A DNA stretch of 64,000 bases from Lachnospiraceae bacterium (GTDB lineage: Bacteria; Bacillota; Clostridia; Lachnospirales; Lachnospiraceae): the NCBI GenBank assembly GCA_017399685.1, contig JAFQBM010000028.1, forward strand, positions 228,122 through 292,121. The letters run 5' to 3'. Below, piece after piece: positions 8,726 through 17,866 of the stretch. Under the pieces are notes generated by a model that did not search any database, was not told where the DNA came from, and worked only from the letters and a program-made list of their open reading frames with translations. Both the position numbers and the translations under genes were made by a program. Every line of letters starts with the position of its first letter. Position 1 is the stretch's first letter.

Positions 8726-10675
8726 TTATTCCTCCGAAAGAGATGCCATCAATTCCTCCCACTCCGTCATAATCTCTAATATTTCTTCTTCTAAAGCATC
8801 TATTTCTTCCTGTATCTGTCCTAATTTCACATAGTCTGACTGATATTCCTCATTCAGCAAATCCTGTTTCTTTTGGTCGCAGGCTTCTTCTTTTTGCTGC
8901 ATTTGTTCTTCCAATTTTTTAATCTTTCTTTCCAGCTTCGCCTGTTCTTTTCCTGGATTATAATAAGTTTTAGACTTCTTTACTTTATTATCATTATCCC
9001 CAGAAGAACCCTTTTTATCTGTTTTTTCAGAAGATTTCACATTTGTTACATCTCCTGTCTCTGCCAGAAGTTTTTCGCATTCTTCCTTATACTGTTCATA
9101 TCCAAAAGGATACAAAGTTGTATTATGATTCTCAAATACCAATATTTTATCACATACTTTTTTAATAAAATATCTGTCATGAGATACCAAAATTAAGGTA
9201 CCTGTATATTCCCGAAGCATGGACTCCAAGGTTTCCTTTCCTACGATATCCATATGGTTCGTAGGCTCATCCAGAATCAAAACATTTGGTTCTCTTTTTA
9301 AGATTTTACATAAGGCAAGTCTCACCTTTTCTCCTCCGGAAAGCATGGATACTTTCTTAAATACATCCTCACCCGAAAATAAAAATGCTCCTAATAAGTT
9401 TCTTACTTCCGTCTGGGTTAAATTTGGAAACTCGTCCCAAAAATCATCCAAAACCGTTTTTTCGCTGGTATATTGTGCCATTTGCTGATCAAAATAGCCG
9501 ATTTGCACATTGGCACCAAACTGAAAAGTTCCTGAAATCTTTGGAATTTTCCTCATCAGAGTTTTCAAAAAAGTAGATTTTCCTAATCCATTTCCACCAA
9601 TAATACCTACCTTTTCTCCCTTTTTTACTTCAAGGGAAGCTTTTGACAATACCTCTGTATATCCAATTTCCAAATCTCTTACAGACAATACATCCTTTCC
9701 AGTCTCCACAGTAGGCTGGAAATTCGCATGAAATGTTTTGTTATCGTATCGATCCGGAGCTTCAATTAAATCCATATGTTCAATTTGTTTTAATTTAGAA
9801 CGGGTCATGGCAGCCTTGGTAGGCTTGTTCTTAAATTTATCTACCATTTGCTGCAATCGTTCGATTTCTTTTTGCTGAGCTGTGTAATTTTTCTTTTGTT
9901 GCTCATAATTTAATTTCTTGGTTTCCACAAAATGAGTGTAATTTCCAGGATACCTTTTCGTCACTCCATATTCAATTTCATACACTACATCTGCAATATT
10001 ATCCAAAAACATTCGGTCATGGGATACTACTACTACCGCCTTTTTATAGTCTTTTAAATATTTTTCCAGCCATTCCACGGTAGAAATATCCAGATGGTTC
10101 GTCGGTTCGTCTAACAGTAAAATATCCGGCTTGGATAATAAAAGTTTAATAAAAGCAATCTTGGTCTGTTGTCCACCGGAAAACTGACTTAAAGGCTTTT
10201 TCTTATCTTCTTGGGAAAAACCAAATTTTACAATCAGCATTTCATATTCTTTTTCATAAAAATAGCCACCCAGATTTTCAAAATTTTCCTGCAACCTGGT
10301 AAAACGCCGGATAGTTTCCTCCTCATGATTATGTTCCATGACAGCAGTCAATTCTTCTAACTGAGCCTTCATGGTTTCTATTTTATGAAACGCTTTTCTG
10401 ATTTCCTGTTCCATGGTAAGAGACAGGTCCGAAAATGCCATCTGCTTTAAATATCCAATCTCAGGATTCCCTGATTTTGCAATAAAAATATCTTCATCAC
10501 TATCCCTTTTTGCTAAATCTACCTCACCAGCAATCAACTTTAGAAATGTAGTTTTTCCGCAACCATTTCTTCCTACTACCGCGATTTTTTCTGTATTTCG
10601 TATTTCAAAATTAATATTTTTCAAAATAACATCGCCACCAAACTGCACGGCCCCGTTACTAATCTGATATAACAT
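8726..10675 (-). CDS. ABC-F family ATPase
   Basis: A 649-residue soluble protein with two ABC domains and no membrane segment, hence ABC-F (ribosome-associated translation factor or antibiotic-protection family). Domain 1 has GRNGCGKTT, signature SGGQQ and LLLDEPTNHLD; domain 2 has GGNGLGKST, LSGGEKVRLAL and LILDEPTNHMD. The inter-domain linker (about residues 240-310) is helical and charged, and a C-terminal coiled-coil extension (about 565-649) resembles YdiF/Uup types. The start is uncertain: ATG at 10675 or TTG at 10687. It follows a PHP gene across a leader with an ORF and two hairpins. Whether it is housekeeping or resistance type cannot be decided here. Confidence 0.9.
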   Translation of the reverse strand: MLYQISNGAVQFGGDVILKNINFEIRNTEKIAVVGRNGCGKTTFLKLIAGEVDLAKRDSDEDIFIAKSGNPEIGYLKQMAFSDLSLTMEQEIRKAFHKIETMKAQLEELTAVMEHNHEEETIRRFTRLQENFENLGGYFYEKEYEMLIVKFGFSQEDKKKPLSQFSGGQQTKIAFIKLLLSKPDILLLDEPTNHLDISTVEWLEKYLKDYKKAVVVVSHDRMFLDNIADVVYEIEYGVTKRYPGNYTHFVETKKLNYEQQKKNYTAQQKEIERLQQMVDKFKNKPTKAAMTRSKLKQIEHMDLIEAPDRYDNKTFHANFQPTVETGKDVLSVRDLEIGYTEVLSKASLEVKKGEKVGIIGGNGLGKSTFLKTLMRKIPKISGTFQFGANVQIGYFDQQMAQYTSEKTVLDDFWDEFPNLTQTEVRNLLGAFLFSGEDVFKKVSMLSGGEKVRLALCKILKREPNVLILDEPTNHMDIVGKETLESMLREYTGTLILVSHDRYFIKKVCDKILVFENHNTTLYPFGYEQYKEECEKLLAETGDVTNVKSSEKTDKKGSSGDNDNKVKKSKTYYNPGKEQAKLERKIKKLEEQMQQKEEACDQKKQDLLNEEYQSDYVKLGQIQEEIDALEEEILEIMTEWEELMASLSEE

Positions 10676-10687
10676 GACTTGTACCAA

Positions 10688-10748
10688 GCCTTAGGTGAAT
10701 TTTTCCATTTCTCCTAAGGCGCAAACACAAAGGGTAAAAGGTGTGTTT
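10688..10748 (-). promoter_or_regulatory. Tandem hairpin leader of the ABC-F gene
   Basis: On the minus strand two perfect 8-bp hairpins sit back to back: GCAAACAC (10748-10741) with GTGTTTGC (10728-10721), then GCCTTAGG (10720-10713) with CCTAAGGC (10695-10688). The second ends 12 nt before the ABC-F ATG. There is no U-tract, so the pair looks more like translational than transcriptional attenuation. Confidence 0.5.
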
Positions 10749-10768
10749 GCAAAAGACTTCCTTTCTCC
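10691..10768 (-). CDS. Candidate 25-codon leader ORF before the ABC-F gene
   Basis: An ATG at 10768 preceded by TAAGGGTG (about 10 nt away) opens a 25-codon frame (starts MEKGSLLQTPF, ends MEKFT) that stops with TAA at 10691, 15 nt before the ABC-F ATG. It begins 16 nt after the stop of the upstream PHP gene and spans both hairpins, so a ribosome on it would have to melt them. Leader peptides of this kind are known for several antibiotic-induced ABC-F genes; a role here is inference. Confidence 0.35.
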   Translation of the reverse strand, partial: GERKSFANTPFTLCVCALGEMEKFT

Positions 10769-10784
10769 ATTTTTTCTTTCACCC

Positions 10785-11528
10785 TTACTTTTCTCTTTTG
10801 CGAGCATCTGAGCCTAGATAAGATTTTAGTTCATCTATCTGATAATTTAAAATCAAATGCTCTGGAAAATGAATTTCCTTCATCAAATCCAAGGCATACG
10901 AATTTGCTCCTACATTATGATCCGCATGTGCATCACTTCCAATAATCACAGGATAATCTTCTTTTGCACATAGTTCCAAAATTTCTCTATCATTCTCACG
11001 GGCATTCTGTCGCCAACTGGTTGGTGACAATGAATTGTTATTTATTTCCAGAATCTTACGATACTCTTTTGCCGCTTTTACAACTTCCTTATAATCCAAA
11101 GGTATTCTTCCATCATCCGGATGTCCGATAATATTCACATAAGGATTTTCCATTGCTCCAATTACTGCCGCAGTGTTCTGTGCCTTGGTTCCCACGTTAT
11201 ATCCAACTGTATTATGAATGCTGGCAATAGCAATATCCAAATTTTCTAACAACTCCTGGCTCATATCCACAGAGCCCTGATAATCAATAATATTTAATTC
11301 CACACCCAATAATAACTGTACGCCATAATAGGAACGATTCGCATTCCATAAATTTTGAAAATATATTTCACTGCAGGTTCCAGGCATGGTCATAGAATGC
11401 TCTGTAATTCCCAACAAAGAAATCCCCTTCTCCTTAGCTGCCTTAGCCATTTCCTGTATGGTATTATAAGCATGTCCACTAGCTATGGTATGGGTATGCA
11501 AATCTGCCTGATAAGATTTTTCGTACAT
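10785..11528 (-). CDS. PHP-domain phosphatase, YcdX type
   Basis: A 247-residue PHP phosphoesterase close to the YcdX group. Trinuclear metal ligands appear in DLHTHT (residues 9-14), GITEHS, the E of LLGVELN, IASIHN, IGHPDD and GSDAHADHNVG. Family members hydrolyse phosphomonoesters; the physiological substrate is unknown. GGAGGG precedes the ATG. It is co-directional with, and probably co-transcribed with, the ABC-F gene downstream. A second, different PHP protein of HisJ type is encoded at 16827. Confidence 0.88.
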   Translation of the reverse strand: MYEKSYQADLHTHTIASGHAYNTIQEMAKAAKEKGISLLGITEHSMTMPGTCSEIYFQNLWNANRSYYGVQLLLGVELNIIDYQGSVDMSQELLENLDIAIASIHNTVGYNVGTKAQNTAAVIGAMENPYVNIIGHPDDGRIPLDYKEVVKAAKEYRKILEINNNSLSPTSWRQNARENDREILELCAKEDYPVIIGSDAHADHNVGANSYALDLMKEIHFPEHLILNYQIDELKSYLGSDARKREK

Positions 11529-11773
11529 TTTAACCCTCCATTCCTAGAATGCTGAAAGATTTATCTTTCCATCTACATCCTGATTCATCATCTATTATGA
11601 AATTTTATCACATGAAATTCTAAAAATCAACTCAGTTACTATCAAATACGGATATCAACCCATTTACTGGTTTACATGCGAACCATCACAACAGTTATCA
11701 TAAATATATGAACCAGCCAAAGAATTTCCTTCATATACTATAAATAAGCATTTCAAATGAAACAGGTGATATT

Positions 11774-12652
11774 TTGTTTTGGCAAAAAGAAATTGGCATT
11801 GAGTTTGCATATGAACGTGGCTTATCCGGAAAAGACATTACCGTTGCCATTCTGGACACTGGTATCTATCCCCATCAGGACTTTATGACTCCGTCTAACA
11901 GAATCCTTTGCTTTCGTGACTTTGTTTCTTCCAGAATAAATCCCTATGATGACAGTGGTCATGGCACACATGTTGCTGGAATCATCGCCTCTGGCGGCAA
12001 ATATAAAAACTACTATATTGGAGCTGCTCCTCAATGTAATCTGGTTGTTCTTAAGGTGTTAGACGAAAAAGGCAATGGAACGATTTCCAGTTTCTTTCGT
12101 GGTATAGATTGGATTCTTGAACACCATCAGGAATATAATATCCGTATTGTCAACATTTCCATAGGTACCAAACCTACCAATCAGACAAAAGAAGAAAGTT
12201 CTTTCATCAAAAAAGTAAATTCTCTTTGGGACGCTGGAATTATTGTAGTAGCTGCTGCAGGAAATGACGGTCCCAAAAACAATAGTATTACCACACCAGG
12301 GATTAGCAGAAAAGTCATTACCGTAGGCGCTGTGGAATCAAATCATAACAAAATGACCTCTTATTATTCCGGAAACGGACCTACCGATTCCTGCATTATC
12401 AAACCAGAACTGGTAGCTCCAGGCTCCAATATTCTTTCCTGTTCCTCTTCGCCTTCCGGTTACTTTACCAAAAGTGGTACCTCGATGTCCACACCCATTG
12501 TTTCCGGGTGCATTGCTTTATTATTAGAAAGTGAACCTGATTTAACCCCAAAAGAAGTAAAATTAAGACTATATCATAGTACAAAAGACCTAAAACTTCC
12601 AAAATCCAAGCAAGGATGGGGAATGATTCAGGTAAATAAACTGATTTGGTAA
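11774..12652 (+). CDS. S8 family serine protease (subtilase), no prepeptide
   Basis: A 292-residue subtilisin-like protease. The catalytic triad is complete: D28 (AILDTGI), H63 (SGHGTHVAG) and S237 (GTSMSTP), with the oxyanion Asn in AAAGNDGP. There is no signal peptide or propeptide: residue 1 lies about 20 residues before the catalytic core, so it is either intracellular or exported by another route. The start is TTG at 11774 with AGGTGA five nt upstream. The -10-like CATATACTA in front resembles a sporulation sigma-K -10 element (CATAnnnTA), but the -35 is not convincing. Confidence 0.88.
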   Translation: MFWQKEIGIEFAYERGLSGKDITVAILDTGIYPHQDFMTPSNRILCFRDFVSSRINPYDDSGHGTHVAGIIASGGKYKNYYIGAAPQCNLVVLKVLDEKGNGTISSFFRGIDWILEHHQEYNIRIVNISIGTKPTNQTKEESSFIKKVNSLWDAGIIVVAAAGNDGPKNNSITTPGISRKVITVGAVESNHNKMTSYYSGNGPTDSCIIKPELVAPGSNILSCSSSPSGYFTKSGTSMSTPIVSGCIALLLESEPDLTPKEVKLRLYHSTKDLKLPKSKQGWGMIQVNKLIW

Positions 12653-12684
12653 CCATCAAAAATAAAGCAATTTAGGAGCAATCA

Positions 12685-12729
12685 ATGAAAATCCAGATTT
12701 CTCACCCACGTCATGTTATGCTATTATAA
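12685..12729 (+). CDS. Candidate 14-codon ORF with strong SD
   Basis: ATG at 12685 is preceded by TTTAGGAG at a spacing of six and encodes a 14-residue peptide (MKIQISHPRHVMLL) ending TAA. The SD context resembles that of the next gene, which has CAATTTAGGAGG, so this may be a leader or the relic of a duplicated start region. There is no homology evidence. Confidence 0.25.
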   Translation: MKIQISHPRHVMLL

Positions 12730-12827
12730 AGTTTTCTGACTAGAAATAATGATTTTACAAAAAACAGGAAACTAACCAAGCTATGGCGCATATTCATAAA
12801 GTGTAAACCAATTTAGGAGGCACTAAT

Positions 12828-13064
12828 ATGAGTGATTTAGCAGCAACACATTGCGGAGGTTCTTGTTGTGAGTCAAACGGATTCGGAGGCAGCTGGATTA
12901 TTATCCTAATATTACTTTTCTGCTGTAATAATGGAAGCTCTAGAGGCGGAATGGGATGTGGATGTGATGATGGTTGCGACTCTTCCTTCATTATCATCTT
13001 AATCCTATTACTTTGCTGTGGCTGTGGCGGTAGCGGAAGCAGAGACAGTGGAATGTGCTGCTAA
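12828..13064 (+). CDS. Small Gly/Cys-rich protein with two Ile/Leu segments
   Basis: A 78-residue protein with about 15 cysteines, clustered as HCGGSCC, FCCNN, GCGCDDGCD, LLCCGCGG and a terminal MCC, alternating with two short hydrophobic stretches (WIIILILLF about residue 24 and FIIILILLL about 54). Such proteins are common in Lachnospiraceae and are often auto-annotated as chorion class high-cysteine protein, which says nothing of function. TTTAGGAGG seven nt before the ATG makes expression likely. A terminator follows. A role in the spore coat or at the cell surface is only a guess. Confidence 0.75.
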   Translation: MSDLAATHCGGSCCESNGFGGSWIIILILLFCCNNGSSRGGMGCGCDDGCDSSFIIILILLLCCGCGGSGSRDSGMCC

Positions 13065-13108
13065 TTTAGGCCGTATTTCTATCTGACTATCTAAAAAATA
13101 GTCAAAAA

Positions 13109-13145
13109 AGAGGGGCAATGAAGAATATCCTTCATTTGTCCCTCT
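13109..13145. terminator. Rho-independent terminator
   Basis: A stem of AGAGGGGCAATGAAG (13109-13123) with CTTCATTTGTCCCTCT (13130-13145) and a TTTATC tail ends the Cys-rich gene. It may also stop the gap-pgk-tpiA transcript arriving on the minus strand, where CAAAAAAG-type A-rich sequence becomes a U-tract. Confidence 0.8.
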
Positions 13146-13250
13146 TTATCATTTTGATTCTAAGGCTAAAATATTTTTATCTCAAAATCATATCATAACT
13201 TTATAAATGATTCTTCTTCGCTTATCATAAAGTTTGCGAAGTTTTAAAAA

Positions 13251-14000
13251 TTATTGGTAATTAACAATCTTACCAAATTCAGCCTTTAAAGATGCTCCAC
13301 CAACTAATCCACCATCGATGTCTGGTTTTGCAAACAATTCAGCTGCGTTTCCTGCATTTACAGAACCACCGTATTGGATACGAACTGCTTCTGCAGTTGC
13401 TTCATCATATAATTCTTTAATGTACTCGCGAATTGCACCACAAACTTCCTGAGCCTGGTCAGAAGTAGCTGTTTTACCAGTTCCGATTGCCCAGATTGGT
13501 TCATATGCGATTACCATAGAAGCAACCTGATCCGCTGTTACGCCTTCTAAATCAGCCTTAATTTGTGAACGAATCCAATCTAAAGTAACACCACTTTCTC
13601 TTTGCTCTAGAGATTCTCCACAGCAAAGAATTGGAGTAAGACCTGCTTCGAAAGCTTTCTTTACTTTCTTGTTTAATAAAGCATCGTCTTCCTTGAAATA
13701 ATCTCTTCTTTCAGAATGTCCAAGAACAACATACTTAACACCAGCATCTACTAACATTTCAGCAGAAATTTCTCCAGTGTAAGCACCTTTGTCTTCAAAG
13801 TACATATTTTCTGCACCAACTTCAACATTTGTTCCCTTTAAAGCTTCTACTACAGGAACGATATCGATTGCTGGTACACAGTAAACAACATCAACGGTAT
13901 CAGAAACAACCAATGGTTTTAATTCTTCTACTAATTTTACAGCCTGGCTTGGAGTCATGTTCATCTTCCAGTTACCGGCAACAATTTTCTTTCTAGCCAT
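13251..14000 (-). CDS. tpiA: Triosephosphate isomerase
   Basis: A 249-residue TIM-barrel enzyme interconverting dihydroxyacetone phosphate and glyceraldehyde 3-phosphate. Key segments: GNWKMN with the active-site Lys, GHSERR with the electrophilic His, [12 protein letters not shown] with the catalytic Glu and loop 6, and GGSV for phosphate binding. It is the last gene of the gap-pgk-tpiA operon, 77 nt after pgk. GTAGGAGAAT precedes the ATG. Confidence 0.98.
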   Translation of the reverse strand: MARKKIVAGNWKMNMTPSQAVKLVEELKPLVVSDTVDVVYCVPAIDIVPVVEALKGTNVEVGAENMYFEDKGAYTGEISAEMLVDAGVKYVVLGHSERRDYFKEDDALLNKKVKKAFEAGLTPILCCGESLEQRESGVTLDWIRSQIKADLEGVTADQVASMVIAYEPIWAIGTGKTATSDQAQEVCGAIREYIKELYDEATAEAVRIQYGGSVNAGNAAELFAKPDIDGGLVGGASLKAEFGKIVNYQ

Positions 14001-14077
14001 TTTAATATTCTCCTACTTTCGTTAAAATCAGATTCCCTTTTACTGATTCAAAAAATCAGCAAAGCACAAGGTTGCAA

Positions 14078-15271
14078 TTACTTATCGTTAGCTGCTGCTA
14101 CACCTGGTAATTCTTTTCCTTCTAAGAATTCTAAGGATGCTCCACCACCTGTAGAAATATGAGTCATCTTATCTCCGAATCCTAATGTATTAACAGCCGC
14201 TGCAGAATCTCCACCACCAATGATAGTAGTTGCATCGATTTCAGCTAAAGCCTTTGCTACTGCGATAGTACCTTTAGCAAAGTTAGGCATTTCGAAACAT
14301 CCCATAGGTCCGTTCCAAACAACAGTCTTTGCTTCTTTTACTGCATTTGCAAATAATTCTGCAGTCTTAGGTCCGATATCAAGACCTTCCATATCTGCTG
14401 GAATTCCACCACGTTCTACTACCTTGAAGTTAGCATCATTTGAGAAATCATCAGCAACAACAGTATCAACAGGGATTAATAACTTCACTCCCTTTTCTTC
14501 TGCTTTCTTCATCATGTTCACAGCATATTCTTTGTAATCTTCTTCCAATAAAGACTTACCAACTTCTTCTCCAAGACCTGCCATGAAAGTATAAGCCATA
14601 CCACCACCGATGATAAGGGTATCTACTTTGTCTAATAAATTTTCGATAACAGAAATCTTAGAAGAAACCTTAGCACCACCAAGGATTGCTACGAATGGTC
14701 TTTCTGGATTATTTACCGCATTTCCTAAGAAATCGATTTCTTTTTGCATTAAGTAACCAACTACTGCAGTATCTACATATTCAGTTACACCAACATTAGA
14801 ACAGTGTGCTCTATGAGCAGTACCAAAAGCATCATTCACGAATACGTCAGCTAAACTTGCTAAATCCTTGCTGAATGCTTCACCGTTCTTAGTTTCTTCT
14901 GCACGGTAACGAGTATTTTCTAATAAAATAACATCTCCGTTTTGCATTGCTTCCACAGCAGCTTTTGCATTCACACCAACTACTTCGTTATCAGCAGCAA
15001 ACTTTACTTCTTGTCCTAATAATTCAGTTAATCTCTTAGCTACTGGTGCTAAAGATAATTCTGGCTTTGGTTCTCCCTTAGGCTTTCCTAAGTGTGAACA
15101 AAGAATTACTTTACCGCCATCTGCGATTAACTTCTTAATAGTAGGTAATGCTGCAACTAAACGGTTTTCATCTGTAATCTTTCCATCTTGTAAAGGTACA
15201 TTAAAATCACAACGTACAAGGACTCTTTTTCCATTTACATTAATATCATCTACTGATTTTTTGTTAAGCAT
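14078..15271 (-). CDS. pgk: Phosphoglycerate kinase
   Basis: A 397-residue enzyme transferring phosphate from 1,3-bisphosphoglycerate to ADP. Family motifs: RCDFNVPL at the N-terminus, [25 protein letters not shown], the [10 protein letters not shown] hinge region, WNGPMGCFE and GGGDSAAA with the nucleotide-binding glycines. AAAGGAGC precedes the ATG. Codon choice is biased toward A/T-ending optimal codons, as in the flanking gap and tpiA, which suggests high expression. Confidence 0.98.
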   Translation of the reverse strand: MLNKKSVDDINVNGKRVLVRCDFNVPLQDGKITDENRLVAALPTIKKLIADGGKVILCSHLGKPKGEPKPELSLAPVAKRLTELLGQEVKFAADNEVVGVNAKAAVEAMQNGDVILLENTRYRAEETKNGEAFSKDLASLADVFVNDAFGTAHRAHCSNVGVTEYVDTAVVGYLMQKEIDFLGNAVNNPERPFVAILGGAKVSSKISVIENLLDKVDTLIIGGGMAYTFMAGLGEEVGKSLLEEDYKEYAVNMMKKAEEKGVKLLIPVDTVVADDFSNDANFKVVERGGIPADMEGLDIGPKTAELFANAVKEAKTVVWNGPMGCFEMPNFAKGTIAVAKALAEIDATTIIGGGDSAAAVNTLGFGDKMTHISTGGGASLEFLEGKELPGVAAANDK

Positions 15272-15384
15272 TATTATATGCTCCTTTCTTGTTCATAATT
15301 TAAAAAGAATCCGGTCCCATAAGTCAACCTTAAAGACCGGACCCCTACTTCGGATCTTATAAATCTTTAGCCTTCAAAAAACAA

Positions 15385-16395
15385 TTAAGCTAATTCAGCA
15401 AAGTATTTGATTGTTCTAACCATCTGGCTAGTGTATGAATTTTCATTGTCATACCATGAAACAACTTGTACTTCATATAAATCATCAGCAATCTTAGCTA
15501 CCATAGTCTGAGTAGCATCGAATAAAGAACCATACCTCATTCCAACTACGTCAGAAGAAACGATTTCTTCTTCATTGTAACCAAATGATTCAGAAGCTGC
15601 TGCTTTCATAGCTGCGTTGATTCCATCAACAGTTACATCTGTACCCTTAACAACTGCAGTTAAGATAGTAGTAGAACCAGTTGGAACTGGAACTCTTTGT
15701 GCAGAACCGATTAATTTTCCGTTTAATTCAGGAATAACTAATCCGATTGCTTTTGCAGCACCAGTTGAGTTAGGAACGATATTAACAGCAGCTGCACGAG
15801 CTCTTCTTAAATCTCCCTTTCTGTGTGGTCCGTCAAGTACCATCTGATCTCCAGTGTAAGCATGGATAGTAGACATAATACCAGATTGGATTGGAGCATA
15901 GTCATTTAATGCTTTAGCCATAGGAGCTAAACAGTTAGTAGTACAAGAAGCTGCAGAAATGATAGTATCATCTGCCTTTAATGTACCTTCGTTTACACTA
16001 TATACGATAGTAGGAAGATCATTTCCAGCTGGAGCGGAAATAACTACCTTCTTAGCACCTGCATCGATATGAGCCTGAGACTTAGCCTTAGATACATAGA
16101 AACCAGTACATTCAAGAACTACGTCTACACCGATTTCTCCCCATGGAAGTTCAGCTGCATTTGCCTTAGCATAAATCTTGATTTCTTTTCCGTTAACTAC
16201 GATTGAATCTTCCTTAGCTTCAACAGTACCATCGTACTTACCTTGAGAAGAATCATACTTTAATAAGTGAGCTAACATCTTAGGATCTGTTAAGTCGTTG
16301 ATTGCTACAACTTCATATCCTTCTGCTCCGAACATTTGTCTGAATGCTAGACGTCCGATACGTCCAAAACCATTAATTGCTACTTTTACTGCCAT
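15385..16395 (-). CDS. gap: Glyceraldehyde-3-phosphate dehydrogenase
   Basis: A 336-residue type I phosphorylating GAPDH. The Rossmann motif is [13 protein letters not shown], the catalytic Cys lies in [12 protein letters not shown], and the substrate loop contains [10 protein letters not shown]. The acidic residue in AINDLTD after beta-2 fits NAD rather than NADP use. It is first in the glycolytic triad gap-pgk-tpiA; a strong promoter lies about 100 nt upstream, and CGGAGGAATT precedes the ATG. Confidence 0.98.
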   Translation of the reverse strand: MAVKVAINGFGRIGRLAFRQMFGAEGYEVVAINDLTDPKMLAHLLKYDSSQGKYDGTVEAKEDSIVVNGKEIKIYAKANAAELPWGEIGVDVVLECTGFYVSKAKSQAHIDAGAKKVVISAPAGNDLPTIVYSVNEGTLKADDTIISAASCTTNCLAPMAKALNDYAPIQSGIMSTIHAYTGDQMVLDGPHRKGDLRRARAAAVNIVPNSTGAAKAIGLVIPELNGKLIGSAQRVPVPTGSTTILTAVVKGTDVTVDGINAAMKAAASESFGYNEEEIVSSDVVGMRYGSLFDATQTMVAKIADDLYEVQVVSWYDNENSYTSQMVRTIKYFAELA

Positions 16396-16495
16396 GATTT
16401 TAATTCCTCCGTTTGTTAAAATTTTATAATACCTGTAGCCAGGTTATTAGCAATAAAACATTTGATTGTTAAACCATTATCAATTGCACAAATAT

Positions 16496-16524
16496 ATAAT
16501 AACCAATTTATTAAAAAAATTCAA
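16496..16524 (-). promoter_or_regulatory. Promoter of the gap-pgk-tpiA operon
   Basis: Minus-strand TTGAAT, 17-nt spacer, TATTAT, about 100 nt before the gap start. The leader shows no CggR-type operator that I can recognise. Confidence 0.65.
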
Positions 16525-16600
16525 GTCCTAAATGAAAATATTAACAACATTTTCGTGTTACCACCACCATTTCATCCTCTCTCTTCCATTATTTCCTTCA

Positions 16601-16629
16601 TTGACATTCCAAAAAAGCTATACTATAAT
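16601..16629 (+). promoter_or_regulatory. Perfect-consensus sigma-A promoter
   Basis: TTGACA, exactly 17 nt, TATAAT. The next gene on this strand starts at 16827, leaving a leader of about 190 nt. That leader contains a 30-codon ORF (16716-16808) with a poor CGGAG ribosome site. Either the leader is regulatory or the promoter makes a short RNA. Confidence 0.7.
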
Positions 16630-16826
16630 TCTTTGATACTAGGGTCATAAAGAACTTACAAATTAAAAAGACTATCCAGTAAACAAAAATAACACAAAAT
16701 ACGGAGTGCTCCATCATGATTATAGTCCTATGTTATAGAATTTTTCATACTGTAACTGCACCCCAAAAACCACATGACCCCACAGTGTATATTTTGGAAC
16801 GAGTTTAGAAAGGTTTGGTAACAATA

Positions 16827-17627
16827 ATGATAACTGCTGATTTCCATACACATTCCCTATTTTCCAGCGATAGTACGGAATCTTTAGAAAACATGATATC
16901 TTTTGCCAAAAAGAATCAGATTACAACTTTATGTATCACGGATCATATGGATTTGGATTATCCTATAGATGAAAAAGGAAATGATTTTTTATTAGATTTA
17001 GATTCTTACACAAAAGCCATCACTGAATTAAAACAAAACAACACAGACATCGAAATCCGTTTGGGCATTGAGCTAGGAGTCATGGATTACCTTGCTCCTA
17101 AATTAACCACATTGGTAAAGCAATATCCTTTTGATTTTGTCATTGCTTCTTCCCATCTGGTAAAGGGAATTGACCCATATTATCCTGCATACAAAGATAA
17201 GTTTCCAGGAAATTTAGGATATGGTGCTTATTTTCATTCCATTTTAGAAAATGTAAGGGCATTTGAGGATTTTGATGTATACGGACATTTGGATTATGTA
17301 TGCCGCTATATTCAGGTACCATATATTCCTTCAGATTTTACAGACCTTCTGGACGAAATCTTAAAGAGAATCATTGAATTAGGTAAAGGAATTGAAGTTA
17401 ATACTGCCGGTCTTTCCAAAGGACTGCATTTTCCACATCCTCATCCATATATCTTAAAAAGATATTTAGAACTCGGCGGTGAAATTATCACCATTGGCAG
17501 CGATGCCCATGCAGCAAAGAACATCGGAGCATATTTTGCAGAAACAGAAAAACACCTTTTATCTTTAGGGTATAAATATTACGCTACCTATAAAGATAGA
17601 AAACCAAGTTTTCATAAGCTTGGTTAA
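16827..17627 (+). CDS. HisJ-like PHP phosphatase
   Basis: A 266-residue PHP-domain phosphatase of the histidinol-phosphatase (HisJ/HisK) type. Metal-binding motifs are DFHTHSLFSSDS, CITDHMD, the E of LGIELGV, IASSHLV, YGHLDYV and GSDAHAAKN. HisJ removes phosphate from histidinol phosphate, but no his genes are nearby, so the substrate remains open. The ATG at 16827 has AAAGG about 13 nt upstream; an in-frame TTG at 16815 is too close to it. The transcript probably comes from the consensus promoter at 16601. Confidence 0.8.
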   Translation: MITADFHTHSLFSSDSTESLENMISFAKKNQITTLCITDHMDLDYPIDEKGNDFLLDLDSYTKAITELKQNNTDIEIRLGIELGVMDYLAPKLTTLVKQYPFDFVIASSHLVKGIDPYYPAYKDKFPGNLGYGAYFHSILENVRAFEDFDVYGHLDYVCRYIQVPYIPSDFTDLLDEILKRIIELGKGIEVNTAGLSKGLHFPHPHPYILKRYLELGGEIITIGSDAHAAKNIGAYFAETEKHLLSLGYKYYATYKDRKPSFHKLG

Positions 17628-17637
17628 TATAACACCA

Positions 17638-17807
17638 GAGGCTGTTGCACTTAGAAAATTTTCTACAGAGCATGGGGCTGTCGCATTAAGCATATATCAA
17701 ACAAGATATGAAAAAAAATTTGATATATAGTTCCATATTTTGTGGAAATTTTTCTTAGTGCGACAGCCTCCATGTCTTGTAATATTTTCACTTAATGCAA
17801 CAGCCTC
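17638..17807. repeat. Nested inverted repeats of the GGCTGTTGCA type
   Basis: Outer arms GAGGCTGTTGCACTTAG (17638-17654) and CTTAATGCAACAGCCTC (17791-17807) enclose inner arms GGGGCTGTCGCATTAAG (17674-17690) and CTTAGTGCGACAGCC (17754-17768), which enclose an ATATATCAAA/TTTGATATAT stem. The two arm pairs are variants of one motif. A degenerate copy of the same motif follows dut at 51748. The position between convergent genes suggests termination. Confidence 0.8.
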
Positions 17808-17866
17808 TTATAATTACCTGATGGTCTTCAATCTTCAATAATTCTCAAATAGTCTTTTATAATTCT

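Noticed and set aside
11735..11765. Sporulation sigma-K promoter for the subtilase
   Set aside because: The -10-like CATATACTA fits, but the -35 element and spacing do not.
16462..16650. A 62-codon plus-strand ORF over the gap promoter
   Set aside because: It has no SD, has shadow-like composition and covers promoter elements on both strands.
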